Source: an uncultured Ignavibacteria bacterium (GTDB taxonomy: Bacteria > Bacteroidota > Ignavibacteria > Tepidaquicellales > Tepidaquicellaceae). From it: 64,000 nt of DNA. The notes below the pieces were generated by a model. The model was not told where the DNA came from. It saw only the letters and a program-made list of their open reading frames with translations, and ran no database searches. Shown here in pieces: positions 54,186-62,574 of the stretch. Every line of letters begins with the position of its first letter. Position 1 is the stretch's first letter. The position numbers and the translations under genes are program-made. The stretch is from NCBI GenBank assembly GCA_937974175.1, contig CALJIG010000025.1:36074-100073 (forward strand), written 5' to 3'.

Positions 54186-54911
54186 TTATGGAGTTGGATA
54201 TATACCTTGCAATGCTATACAGTAATTTAGCGCAAGGTATGGCTGCATATTTGTATGAGCCTGACTGCCGCCTGCAGAACCAATTGCATTGGAATTCATT
54301 GAAGTATCAGATGAATTTGAAAAAGATTTTATGCCCTCTCCATACTGAGCGACATAATTTCCCGAATCGGTTGTTGTTGAACCTTCACCTGAATAAATAT
54401 TTAGTGAATGATTGTGTGCCGGTAATTCCGATAGAGAAAGCACTACAGATTCTACACCTGCCATATCTCCAAGATTATAAGTGCTTAGTCCTGTGCCTGT
54501 TCCGAAACTAACTGGTGCTCTGCCGCGAAAATCAGGAACTGCAAAATTTGTCGTCCCGTTCCCCCCATAAGTTGTACCCAGTATGGTAAACAACGAGTTA
54601 TAACTTGTAGTAGATAATAACTGCCCGTTGCAGAACGCGTATCCTTGGGGCGCGTAGTTAAACGCAAATATTGCTATTTCTCCGATATAAGGGTCAATAC
54701 CGGCAGAGGGTTTGTAATTATTAATAATTTCCCCATTCTGCTTTATATAGATAAAACCTGTCTTAGAGGTCATCGAAAGTAAGTCTTCAGCTTTAGTAAG
54801 AACAACTGCTCCAAATAACGCTGCAGCAGATTTTCTCATAAAGTTTCTTCTATTCTCTTTGTTTTTTCCAAGCAGAGGGTTCAAAATATATTTTTTATTA
54901 AATATTCCCAT
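54186..54911 (-). CDS. Tail-collar domain protein with twin-arginine-type signal, paralogue 2
   Basis: 241 aa from ATG 54911 (MGIFNKKY), which aligns with the starts of both neighbours; an earlier Met at 54926 is less likely. The Tat-type segment is NRRNFMRKSAAALFGAVVL, without a clear AxA cleavage site. The tail-collar domain has FNYAPQGYAFCNGQLLSTTS, YGGNGTTNFAVPDFRGRAPV and HTNMQPYLALNYCIA. Two Cys residues differ from the neighbour. It probably oligomerises like collar and fibre proteins, but no assembly partner is known here. Confidence 0.85.
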   Translation of the reverse strand: MGIFNKKYILNPLLGKNKENRRNFMRKSAAALFGAVVLTKAEDLLSMTSKTGFIYIKQNGEIINNYKPSAGIDPYIGEIAIFAFNYAPQGYAFCNGQLLSTTSYNSLFTILGTTYGGNGTTNFAVPDFRGRAPVSFGTGTGLSTYNLGDMAGVESVVLSLSELPAHNHSLNIYSGEGSTTTDSGNYVAQYGEGIKSFSNSSDTSMNSNAIGSAGGSQAHTNMQPYLALNYCIALQGIYPTP

Positions 54912-54934
54912 ATAATTTTTAATCAAAATTTAAT

Positions 54935-55666
54935 TTAATGGTGCGATGGAAAAACGCCTGAAATTGCAACACAAAAATTTACAGCGATGATAGGCTGTAT
55001 ATTTGTATGAGCATTTCCGGTACCTGTATTAGCGATAGCAGAACCGTTAAGTGTGTTATCGGCAGTAGCTGAATAAGAGTTTATTCCTTCAGCATTCAGA
55101 GCAAAATAATTCCCCGAAGGTGATGACGAACTACCGACAGACGAACTTGCATTAACCTGATGAGTATGCTGCGGAATTTGAAAATTTGTCAGGGTTACAG
55201 ATTCACTGCCTGCTTTATCACCTATATTAACATTTGAAAGCCCTGCACCTGCTCCGAAACTAATAGGTACCCTTCCCCTGAAATCGGGTACGCCAAAGGT
55301 AGTTGTTCCATTGCCTCCGTATTGAGTTCCGAACAAAGCAAATAAAGCACCATAGAAAGATATTGGTAAAAGCTGACCGATACATTTCTGCCAGCCGATT
55401 GGAGCAAAGTCAAATCCGAACATCACAATTTGGCCTAAGTACGGAGTGGTACTTCCCATTAGTTTAAAGTCATTCACTACGGTTCCGTCTTGATTTACAT
55501 AAACGTAACCAGTCTTCGACTCTAAAGAAAATAAATCGTCGGCTTTTGCAAGGGCTGCAGCGCCAAACATTCCGGCAATAGAATTTCTGATGAATTTCCT
55601 TCTAGCCAAATCTTTATCTTCTCTATGCAATGAGTCGAGAACTTTTTTTCTCTTAAAAAGCTGCAT
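54935..55666 (-). CDS. Tail-collar domain protein with twin-arginine-type signal, paralogue 3
   Basis: 243 aa, first gene of the three. The signal is ARRKFIRNSIAGMFGAAAL, again Tat-like with a weak cleavage site. The tail-collar domain reads FDFAPIGWQKCIGQLLPISF, YGGNGTTTFGVPDFRGRVPI, and HTNIQPIIAVNFCVA. Gene spacing to paralogue 2 is 23 bases, so the three (and perhaps the propeller gene at 51981) form one operon whose promoter should lie in the 390-base gap upstream. Confidence 0.85.
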   Translation of the reverse strand: MQLFKRKKVLDSLHREDKDLARRKFIRNSIAGMFGAAALAKADDLFSLESKTGYVYVNQDGTVVNDFKLMGSTTPYLGQIVMFGFDFAPIGWQKCIGQLLPISFYGALFALFGTQYGGNGTTTFGVPDFRGRVPISFGAGAGLSNVNIGDKAGSESVTLTNFQIPQHTHQVNASSSVGSSSSPSGNYFALNAEGINSYSATADNTLNGSAIANTGTGNAHTNIQPIIAVNFCVAISGVFPSHH

Positions 55667-56056
55667 AGGAATTATGTTATTTTATAAAAAAAGTGTATAG
55701 ATACTTAGATAAACAGAATTACTTCTGTTAATTTTCTGGTGTGTTGTATTTGAACTTCCACCATGAGTTATTTTTGGGAAATACGGATGATGAAAGATTG
55801 AAGATTCTCTTATTTTTAAGAAGAGAATTCAGTAATTTTGTATAAGTTAAAAAAAGATTTACAAATAAAAAAGTGTAATTTTTGAATTCAGAATTTTTCT
55901 GCAAAATACTGAAACCTCCTAATTTGCAGAATACTTAAATGTATTTTTAGGTTCTTTCATTAATTAGTCGCATTTTAATATAGTTATATGACACAATAAT
56001 TGTATGAAATTATAATATTTTTTTTATTACATTAACGTAATTCAATAAAACTCTGG
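55667..56056. other. Divergent intergenic region
   Basis: 390 very AT-rich bases between the tail-collar operon and the small beta-rich protein gene. No gene and no clear consensus promoter was found by eye. Confidence 0.5.
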
Positions 56057-56749
56057 ATGAAAAAAATTATAACCGCCGTATTAATTTTTATCTGCACTTT
56101 GGCAAACTTGAAAGCTCAAGGTCTTTATACTTTCGCAGATAAAACAACTACAATAGGAATAAGCGGCGGAGGTTATACATTAAACAACAGCAGCAACTAC
56201 GGACCCACCGGTGAAATTGTCTTATGCATCAATGGTGCATTCGATATCGGCGGAAGATTTGCTTACCGTCAGTTTTTCCCTGACCAGAATCCGGGACAAA
56301 CAGGTTTTATGTCGGATAATAAATACTCTGCATTTATAAACTGGTATATGGTAAAGTGCAACCTCTCAAAAATCAAAATTATTTTTGCTATCGGCGCAGA
56401 GGGCTCCTATAATAAAGATAACTTAGTTACAAACGTAGAGGGCTTGAATGTTTATACTGCAAATGTAAACGGAACTTTCGGAATGAGATTTGATTTCGCA
56501 AAAAAGAAAATGTTCCTGTTGCCTAATATTGTTCTTGGTACAGAATTTTTCAGAAGATATACTACCGATGGTGTAAATGAAAGACAAGCTGCTTTCAATC
56601 AGACTATTTACGGAATTGCAAGAATAGGATTTGACTGGGGAATAACAATCGGGCAGTCTTCATCTATTGTTGCTTCGTTCAAAAGAAAAGATGAAGGAAG
56701 ATTCGGTCAGGGATTTTCAGGTGATTTAAGAATTGTGATGGGATTTTAA
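56057..56749 (+). CDS. Small secreted beta-rich (outer-membrane barrel-like) protein
   Basis: 230 aa with signal peptide ending NLKAQ. The mature part alternates hydrophobic and polar residues with many glycine and aromatic residues (TTIGISGGGYTLNN, FDIGGRFAYRQFF) and ends in G-F, as outer-membrane barrels often do. No specific family can be named. It has its own terminator and lies alone between divergent and convergent neighbours. Confidence 0.65.
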   Translation: MKKIITAVLIFICTLANLKAQGLYTFADKTTTIGISGGGYTLNNSSNYGPTGEIVLCINGAFDIGGRFAYRQFFPDQNPGQTGFMSDNKYSAFINWYMVKCNLSKIKIIFAIGAEGSYNKDNLVTNVEGLNVYTANVNGTFGMRFDFAKKKMFLLPNIVLGTEFFRRYTTDGVNERQAAFNQTIYGIARIGFDWGITIGQSSSIVASFKRKDEGRFGQGFSGDLRIVMGF

Positions 56750-56778
56750 AACATACAAATAAATTTTATATATAAAAC

Positions 56779-56806
56779 AAAAGGGAGCTTATGGCTCCCT
56801 TTTTTG
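56779..56806 (+). terminator. Intrinsic terminator
   Basis: aaaagggagc (56779-56788) pairs with gctccctttt (56794-56803), 5-base loop, followed by T. It may also serve ddl from the opposite strand. Confidence 0.85.
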
Positions 56807-56824
56807 TTATTAATAAAAATATTC

Positions 56825-57934
56825 TCATTTGAATGAGGTTTTCAAATTTTGTTCTTTTTTGAACCTCTCCATAGCGAGTACAATTAATCTATCTATTAAC
56901 TCACTATAAGATATACCACTTGCTTCCCAAAGTTTTGGATACATACTTATTTTTGTAAATCCCGGCATTGTATTAATTTCATTCACAAATATTTCGTTAT
57001 TTTCAGTTACAAAAAAATCTACACGTGCTAACCCCTCACACTCTAAAGTCCTAAAGACATTAATGGACATATCCTGGATTTTATGTACCATTTCTTGTGA
57101 TAACTTGGCGGGAATTTCTAATATAGCTCCGTTCTCATCAATATACTTTGCTTCATAAGAATAGAAATCGTGATTTGAAATTATCTCTCCGGGAACTGAT
57201 GCAATAGGACTATCATTTCCTAAAACCGAGCATTCAATTTCACGCCCTGATATAAATTCTTCAAATATTATCTTTCTATCATACTTAAATGCATCTTCCA
57301 CAGCATCCTCGAATTCCTCCTCAGACTTTACTTTATTAATTCCAATAGATGAACCCATATTAGTGGGTTTAACAAAAAAAGGCAGTCCGATTTTTTTAAC
57401 GACTTCCATAAAAGCCGGTAAATAATTTTCTCTGCCTGATAAAAACTTTCCTATATGAATGCCCGCATCACGAAGAAGTCTTTTAGTAATTTCCTTATCC
57501 ATCCCAACTGACGAGCCAAGAACCCCTGCTCCTACAAATGGAATGCCCGCAAGCTTTAATAAGCCCTGCATAGTCCCGTCTTCACCAAAAGGTCCGTGTA
57601 ATATAGGGAAAGCTATATCAATTCTTCTATCAATTTTATTCGTCTTTAAATTTGTTAATGAACCTCTTCCTTCAGGCGCTAAGGTCACCTCTTCCTTTTT
57701 TTCATTATTCAGTTTAATCAGTTTAGGATCAGTTATATTTAATAAGAATTTAGATTCATCATTCAAAAACCATTTTCCAGTCTTATCTATTCCTATTAAT
57801 ATTGCCTCATATTTATTTTTATCAAGAGCATCAATTACATTTTTTGCCGATTGTAATGATACTTCATGCTCCGCAGATTTGCCTCCGAAAATTATTCCTA
57901 CTCTGATCTTTGCAGATAAAGAATCATTCTTCAT
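56825..57934 (-). CDS. ddl: D-alanine--D-alanine ligase
   Basis: Joins two D-alanines for the peptidoglycan pentapeptide. 369 aa, ATP-grasp fold. Motifs: IIFGGKSAEHEVSLQSAKNV (start), HGPFGEDGTMQGLLKLAGIP, FFVKPTNMGSSIGI in the ATP-binding loop, ECSVLGN, and the metal-site region NEINTMPGFTKISMYPKLWE. All key family regions are present. It is downstream of the Nmad2 gene on the minus strand but separated by a terminator-like repeat. Confidence 0.95.
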   Translation of the reverse strand: MKNDSLSAKIRVGIIFGGKSAEHEVSLQSAKNVIDALDKNKYEAILIGIDKTGKWFLNDESKFLLNITDPKLIKLNNEKKEEVTLAPEGRGSLTNLKTNKIDRRIDIAFPILHGPFGEDGTMQGLLKLAGIPFVGAGVLGSSVGMDKEITKRLLRDAGIHIGKFLSGRENYLPAFMEVVKKIGLPFFVKPTNMGSSIGINKVKSEEEFEDAVEDAFKYDRKIIFEEFISGREIECSVLGNDSPIASVPGEIISNHDFYSYEAKYIDENGAILEIPAKLSQEMVHKIQDMSINVFRTLECEGLARVDFFVTENNEIFVNEINTMPGFTKISMYPKLWEASGISYSELIDRLIVLAMERFKKEQNLKTSFK

Positions 57935-57992
57935 AACTTTATTTTAATTTTTTGCCTAAAGAAATTTTTCTTCAATTTACTCAAATCACTAA

Positions 57993-58030
57993 AACAAAAA
58001 ACCCGAAATCGTTTTCACAATTTCGGGTTT
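57993..58030 (-). terminator. 38-base terminator-like repeat, copy 1
   Basis: A hairpin of acccgaaat and atttcgggt with A and T runs at both ends, the 38-base sequence being identical to 58869-58906. On the minus strand it lies after the Nmad2 gene. Confidence 0.85.
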
Positions 58031-58118
58031 TAAACTTTGCGTTTCGATGCTGGAGCACCGGAACAAGTATAGAGTATAACAAATAGAGAGCAAGTGTTCC
58101 CTTTTTGTTGGGAAATTC

Positions 58119-58835
58119 TTAGCAAATCGGTTTTAACTTTTTTATAATTTCTTCTTTACCTTCTAAATCTTTTTTGGTTTCCCTTTTATTACATTTAACT
58201 TTACAAGTTTTATCGCCTTCGTCAAAATAATATTTGTGAATCGGCTCTCCTACAAGTTTATTTAGTTCTCCATTTTTTGTTATCCAACTTTCAAATTCTT
58301 TAATAAATGCTTCATCCTGTATTTTTTTATGTGCTCGTCCTTTTTTTATCATACCTCTTAATGTATGAGGAATCTTTATAGCTTTATCTCCAAAATAATA
58401 AAACTGCCAAGATAAAAGAGAGTTCTTCCCATTTATATCAGCTTTGTTCTGTTTTTCATCGCCTGTGTGAACTCCCTCTCTTACTATAATTTTACCGTTT
58501 TCAAATTTGTAAATACAATCTCCAATTTTTCTTTCATATCTATTTTTCGAAAAATCGGGAATTTTGTTTTTTAGATTTACTTGACAATAAGAATCATATT
58601 TTTCTAATGACAAAACTTTATCAACTTTCATAGCATAAACTAAATATCTAGAAAGATCCTTTACTTTTCCATCTTTAAATCTATAACATTTTGAACCTGT
58701 TCCCACAATCCAATCTCCCTTTTGTGCTCCTTTCCTTATTTTCGGTTTGCAAATTGTTAACGTGCATACTTTCCAAAACGGATTTGGTGCTGCTCCGTCA
58801 TCAATTCGAAGAACATAAGAAAATAAATTTGCCAT
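58119..58835 (-). CDS. Nmad2-domain protein (nucleotide modification associated domain 2)
   Basis: 238 aa from ATG 58835. An open frame continues 25 codons upstream, but those codons read the terminator-like repeat and are rejected. The N-terminal pattern FSYVLRIDDGAAPNPFWKVC, TLTICKPKIRKGAQKGDWIV and GTGSK, then RYLVYAMKVDKVLSLEKYD, matches Nmad2, a domain associated with modified DNA bases and phage or defence islands. A late His- and Cys-containing part (KYYFDEGDKTCKVKCNKRET) is less conserved. The exact activity of Nmad2 is not established to my knowledge. Identical 38-base repeats lie on both sides of the gene. Confidence 0.75.
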   Translation of the reverse strand: MANLFSYVLRIDDGAAPNPFWKVCTLTICKPKIRKGAQKGDWIVGTGSKCYRFKDGKVKDLSRYLVYAMKVDKVLSLEKYDSYCQVNLKNKIPDFSKNRYERKIGDCIYKFENGKIIVREGVHTGDEKQNKADINGKNSLLSWQFYYFGDKAIKIPHTLRGMIKKGRAHKKIQDEAFIKEFESWITKNGELNKLVGEPIHKYYFDEGDKTCKVKCNKRETKKDLEGKEEIIKKLKPIC

Positions 58836-58868
58836 AAATTTTTTCGATAAATTGCATAAAATTATTAT

Positions 58869-58906
58869 AACAAAAAACCCGAAATCGTTTTCACAATTTC
58901 GGGTTT
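58869..58906 (-). terminator. 38-base terminator-like repeat, copy 2
   Basis: Identical over 38 bases to 57993-58030 and located just after the sigma factor gene on the minus strand, where it is the natural terminator of the ribosomal/sigma operon. Confidence 0.85.
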
Positions 58907-58930
58907 CCATAACTCAATTAAAATATTATT

Positions 58931-59788
58931 TTACTGTCCTAAGTAAGCTTTAAGACCTTTGCTTCTTGAAGCCTGTCTTAATCTTCTTATTGCTTTTTCT
59001 TTTATCTGTCTTACTCTTTCTCTGGTGAGCTTGTATTTATCACCGATTTCTTCAAGTGTAAGCGGATTTTCTTTTTCAAGTCCGTAGTATAATTTCACAA
59101 CTTCTTTTTCTCTCTGTGAAAGCGTATCTAAAGCTCTTTCAATTTCAATTCTAAGTGAGTCCTTCAGCAGTTCCGTATCAGGCTGCTTCTCTTTCTTATC
59201 AGGCATTATATCGATAAGCTTTGTATCTTCGCCGTGAATAGAAGGAGCGTCCATTGAAACGTGTCCGCCGGAATTCTTCAGAGTTTCCTGTACTTCGTAA
59301 ACTGACATATCAAGCTGCTCTGCAATTTCAAGAACGTTTGGCGCTCTTTCATTTTGCTGCTCAAGCTCGCTTATTGTTTTTGCAATCTTGCTTTTTTGCT
59401 GAACGATGTTAAGCGGCAATCTTACAACTCTTGACTGTTCTGCCAATGCCTGTAAAATTGACTGTCTTATCCACCATACTGCGTAGGAGATGAATTTAAA
59501 TCCTCTTGTTTCATCGAATTTCTTAGCTGCCTTAATAAGTCCGAGGTTACCTTCATTGATTAAATCATTCAATGATAAGCCCTGATTCTGGTATTGTTTC
59601 GCTACTGATACTACGAACCTTAGATTCGCCTTTACAAGTAAATCGAGCGCTTTCTTATCACCTTTTTTTATTCTTTTTGCGCAGTCAATTTCCTGATCTA
59701 CGGTTAAAGGTGTTGTTTTGCTGATTTCTTTTAAATAAATATCAGTGGATTGGTTTTCCCTGCTTGTATATTGTTTGCCTAATTTCAT
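58931..59788 (-). CDS. rpoD: Principal sigma-70 factor, short Bacteroidota type
   Basis: 285 aa, lacking region 1.1 as in Bacteroidota RpoD/SigA. Regions: 1.2 (STDIYLKEISKTTPLTVDQE), 2 (NLRFVVSVAKQYQNQGLSLN; GFKFISYAVWWIRQSILQAL), 3 and 4 (LTLEEIGDKYKLTRERVRQI). Such factors use the TTTG/TAnnTTTG promoters found elsewhere here. It lies 29 bases after the PIN gene, in the same direction as the ribosomal protein genes, so it may be cotranscribed with them. Confidence 0.93.
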   Translation of the reverse strand: MKLGKQYTSRENQSTDIYLKEISKTTPLTVDQEIDCAKRIKKGDKKALDLLVKANLRFVVSVAKQYQNQGLSLNDLINEGNLGLIKAAKKFDETRGFKFISYAVWWIRQSILQALAEQSRVVRLPLNIVQQKSKIAKTISELEQQNERAPNVLEIAEQLDMSVYEVQETLKNSGGHVSMDAPSIHGEDTKLIDIMPDKKEKQPDTELLKDSLRIEIERALDTLSQREKEVVKLYYGLEKENPLTLEEIGDKYKLTRERVRQIKEKAIRRLRQASRSKGLKAYLGQ

Positions 59789-59817
59789 TTAAATTAAATT
59801 GGCTTTTAAAATTACTC

Positions 59818-60252
59818 TTACTGAAAATTACTATTGCTAAAAATTAATTGTGGTGTATTATACTGCTGTATTATATGTGGTTGTACAATTTTTATTCCGA
59901 ACTTCTGTGCATATTCACTCTTCATATTTGTAAACGAAACAATCGGAAGTTTAGTTTCGATTAGAATCGCCGTCACACATGCATCGCGGTAGTTCATATT
60001 ATCTTTAAGAAGCTTACCGATAGTGTGAGAGTACTTATAAGGTATTCCCAGAACTCCTGAGCCGAAGAATGATTGCTTTGCTTTTTCTTCCTGCTCTTTT
60101 GTTTCGCACTGCGCAAAAACTTCAGAAGCATTAATGACTGATGTATAACAGTCAAAAAGCGAGAGACATTTTAAAAGAACTGAATCTTCATCACCATGAA
60201 GGTGCTTCAGATAAACATCGGTATCAAGAAAAACTTCGAATTCACTTTTCAT
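59818..60252 (-). CDS. PIN-domain protein (VapC-like nuclease)
   Basis: 144 aa. PIN-type acidic residues are Asp10 (VFLDTDVYLK), Glu44 (SVINASEVFA) and Asp90 (NYRDACVTA); the fourth position, usually Asp, appears as Asn109 in SFTNMKS. Such domains are metal-dependent RNases, often toxins. It overlaps the preceding small ORF by four bases (ATGA), so the two are coupled. A target cannot be inferred; its place in a ribosomal-protein/sigma operon is notable. Confidence 0.8.
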   Translation of the reverse strand: MKSEFEVFLDTDVYLKHLHGDEDSVLLKCLSLFDCYTSVINASEVFAQCETKEQEEKAKQSFFGSGVLGIPYKYSHTIGKLLKDNMNYRDACVTAILIETKLPIVSFTNMKSEYAQKFGIKIVQPHIIQQYNTPQLIFSNSNFQ

Positions 60253-60557
60253 TTTATTTCATCTTTCTTAGTCTTTAAAGAACCGAAAGAATTTATCAAT
60301 AAAAAAGTAGAATTTTCATCCAGATTTAATTTCTTTGATAAAAATTCTACTTGTGAACTCTTGTTATCAGCAATTTGTATTTTGCTTTGAGAATTATTTT
60401 GTTTCTTCACAGAAAGAACGATTAGCTCAACGTCTTCATCAGTTCCGGTCTTGTCATCATTAATTACATTGTAACACCCGGCAAGCTCTGTCTCGTTATA
60501 AGAAAGGCTGCCTTTGCTGTTCAGCTTTGCTCTGACTCTATTAAGCTTCAGTGCCAA
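60249..60557 (-). CDS. Small ORF coupled to rplW and the PIN gene
   Basis: 102 aa from TTG 60557, which overlaps the rplW stop by 17 bases; no ATG is available. It is Lys/Asn/Asp-rich with no recognised domain (LSYNETELAGCYNVINDDK; QVEFLSKKLNLDENSTFLLI). It sits where an antitoxin would be relative to the PIN gene, but I see no antitoxin-type DNA-binding motif. The four-base overlap with the PIN start and the overlap with rplW support a real, coupled gene. Confidence 0.6.
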   Translation of the reverse strand: MALKLNRVRAKLNSKGSLSYNETELAGCYNVINDDKTGTDEDVELIVLSVKKQNNSQSKIQIADNKSSQVEFLSKKLNLDENSTFLLINSFGSLKTKKDEIK

Positions 60558-60837
60558 AGAAGTCTATTTTATCTTCTTTATGCAGAGTAACGAATGCTTT
60601 TTTCTTATCAGAACGAAATCCTTCGAATCTTCCTTTTTTAGTGAATTGAGATTTAGCTTTACCCTTCGCAACGGAAGTAGTAACATTTAAAACTCTCACT
60701 TTGAATCTTTTTGCTACAGCAGTTGCGATTTCGATTTTATTCGAATCTTTTGCTACTTCAAAAACATATTTATTAAGATTCTCAGAAAGTGAAGTATTTT
60801 TTTCTGTGATTAACGGTTTTATTAAAATTGATTTCAT
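60541..60837 (-). CDS. rplW: 50S ribosomal protein L23
   Basis: 98 aa. The start IKPLITEKNTSLSENLNKYV and the conserved EIATAVAKRFKVRVLNVTT are typical of L23, which sits at the exit tunnel and contacts signal recognition particle. It lies 29 bases after rplD. rplB normally follows rplW in the S10 operon but does not do so here. Confidence 0.96.
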   Translation of the reverse strand: MKSILIKPLITEKNTSLSENLNKYVFEVAKDSNKIEIATAVAKRFKVRVLNVTTSVAKGKAKSQFTKKGRFEGFRSDKKKAFVTLHKEDKIDFFGTEA

Positions 60838-60866
60838 ATCTTAAACTTAAAATGTGTTCCTAAATT

Positions 60867-61493
60867 TTATGACAAACTTTTGCACAAAGTATCTACTGCT
60901 GATTTTTGCATAACAATCATTTTGTTGTCAAGCAATTCATACGTTGCAGCTAATTCAGACATAATAACACTGCACTTTGCCATGTTTCTTCCTGATTTGT
61001 AAACGTTTTCGTTTTTTGCACCGAGAAGAATCAATGTCTTTGTAGAATCAAGCTTCAAAGCTTTTAAAATATTATTCAGTTGTGATGTTTTCGGAGCGTC
61101 AAAAGAGAAATCCTCAACAATCATTATTTGATTTTCTTTTGCCTTCATGCTAAGCGCGCTTTTTCTTGCAAGTCTTGCTGCCTTCTTTGGAAGACCAAGC
61201 TTGTAGGTATGTGGCTTAGGACCGTGAATGTTACCACCGCCCGGCATTAAAGGTGAACGGTTAGTTCCTCTTCTTGCGCCGCCTGTACCTTTTTGTCTGA
61301 ACGGTTTTTTACCGCCGCCGCGTACTTCTGCTCTTTGTTTTGTTTTGCTGGTTCCTTGTCTCTGGTTAGAAAGATAAGTTCTCACAGCCATATATATCAA
61401 ATGCTGATTAGGCTCGACTTCAAAGATGTCTGAAGGTAAAGTTACTTTCTCAGTGGACTGAGAACCGTCGAGTTTATATACGTTAAGTTCCAT
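60867..61493 (-). CDS. rplD: 50S ribosomal protein L4
   Basis: 208 aa, normal length. The conserved loop region RQGTSKTKQRAEVRGGGKKP, FRQKGTGGARRGTNRSPLMP and GGGNIHGPKPHTYKLGLPKK is clear, followed by the globular part with LVVED-like MIVEDFSFDAPKT. In many bacteria L4 also regulates the S10 operon; that is not shown here. Confidence 0.97.
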   Translation of the reverse strand: MELNVYKLDGSQSTEKVTLPSDIFEVEPNQHLIYMAVRTYLSNQRQGTSKTKQRAEVRGGGKKPFRQKGTGGARRGTNRSPLMPGGGNIHGPKPHTYKLGLPKKAARLARKSALSMKAKENQIMIVEDFSFDAPKTSQLNNILKALKLDSTKTLILLGAKNENVYKSGRNMAKCSVIMSELAATYELLDNKMIVMQKSAVDTLCKSLS

Positions 61494-61527
61494 AATTTTT
61501 ATAAATGATTGCTATTGCGTGATAAAA

Positions 61528-62145
61528 TTATTTGTAGATTTCAACAAATCCGGATTTTGTACCGGGAACAGCTCCTTTAACTAAGATAAGATTAGAGTCT
61601 GCAAAAATTTTAATAACTTTTAAATTTCTAACAGTAATCCTGTCTCCGCCTGTTCTTCCTGCCATTCTTTGTCCTTTAAAAACTCTTGAAGGATAAGATG
61701 ATGCGCCGATGGAACCAGGTGCTCTTTGTCTATCTGACTGACCGTGTGTTCTTTGACCGCCTGAGAAGCCGTGTCTTTTCATAACACCCTGAAAACCTTT
61801 ACCTTTTGAAGTACCCGTTACTTTTACAGTATCGCCTTCATTGAATATATTAACTTTGACCTGTTCCCCTGCTTTTACATCTGTAAGAGAGAAGTCTCTG
61901 ATTTCTTTTGTAAATCTTAATGCCGGTACGTTTAATTTCTTAAACTTTCCCTGCATAGGTTTATTAACAGTCTTTTCTCTTCTTTCACCAAAACCCAACT
62001 GAACTGATTCGTAGCCGTCTGTCTCTTTTGTTTTTATCTGTGTAACGTAACAAGGACCAGCTTCGATGACTGTAACCGGAACAGCATTACCATTTTCCTG
62101 GTAATAAGTAGTCATTCCGATTTTTTTTCCTAAAATTCCTATCAT
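61528..62145 (-). CDS. rplC: 50S ribosomal protein L3
   Basis: 205 aa. Start MIGILGKKIGMTTYYQENGN, the core SKGKGFQGVMKRHGFSGGQR followed by THGQSDRQRAPGSIG, and the tail MAGRTGGDRITVRNLKVIKI are diagnostic of L3, an early assembly protein near the peptidyl transferase centre. It is 34 bases before rplD. Confidence 0.97.
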   Translation of the reverse strand: MIGILGKKIGMTTYYQENGNAVPVTVIEAGPCYVTQIKTKETDGYESVQLGFGERREKTVNKPMQGKFKKLNVPALRFTKEIRDFSLTDVKAGEQVKVNIFNEGDTVKVTGTSKGKGFQGVMKRHGFSGGQRTHGQSDRQRAPGSIGASSYPSRVFKGQRMAGRTGGDRITVRNLKVIKIFADSNLILVKGAVPGTKSGFVEIYK

Positions 62146-62235
62146 TGGTATTATATTTAATACTTGGTAGTATCCTTAATTTGAAAATAATTGGCAGAGC
62201 GCTTTTTTAACTAATAAAAGCAAAAATAAAAAAGC

Positions 62236-62544
62236 TTATACTTTGATCTCGATATCTACACCGCCGGGAGGATCAAGTTTTGTAAGTGCGTCGATTGTTT
62301 TATTTGAAGAATTCAAAATGTCAATCAGTCTCTTATGCGAGCGTGTTTCAAATTGCTCTCTTGATTTTTTATCCACGTGTGGTGAACGGTTGACAGTATA
62401 AGTGTTTTTCTTGGTTGGAAGTGGAATTGGTCCGCTTACAACTGCGCCTGTTGATTTAATCGTTTTGATTATTCTTTCTGTCCATTTATCTAATAAATTA
62501 TGATCGTAAGATCTTAACTTTATTCTGATTTTTTGAGCTGCCAA
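62236..62544 (-). CDS. rpsJ: 30S ribosomal protein S10
   Basis: 102 aa. IRIKLRSYDHNLLDKWTERI, SGPIPLPTKKNTYTVNRSPH and the terminal GVDIEIKV are the standard S10 features. It heads the S10 operon in its usual place after tuf. A terminator hairpin separates it from tuf, so it probably has its own promoter. Confidence 0.97.
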   Translation of the reverse strand: MAAQKIRIKLRSYDHNLLDKWTERIIKTIKSTGAVVSGPIPLPTKKNTYTVNRSPHVDKKSREQFETRSHKRLIDILNSSNKTIDALTKLDPPGGVDIEIKV

Positions 62545-62574
62545 TTTAATTGATTTAAATTTTACAAAATAAAA

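Noticed and set aside
53428..55666. Tail-collar genes as a prophage
   Set aside because: No integrase, capsid, terminase, sheath or lysis gene is present, and all three proteins carry export signals.
58836..58910. Longer N-terminus of the Nmad2 protein
   Set aside because: Those codons translate the 38-base terminator-like repeat; Nmad2 homology starts right at the Met at 58835.
59818..60557. Confident VapBC toxin-antitoxin call
   Set aside because: The PIN protein fits, but the upstream ORF shows no known antitoxin motif and the fourth acidic PIN position is Asn.
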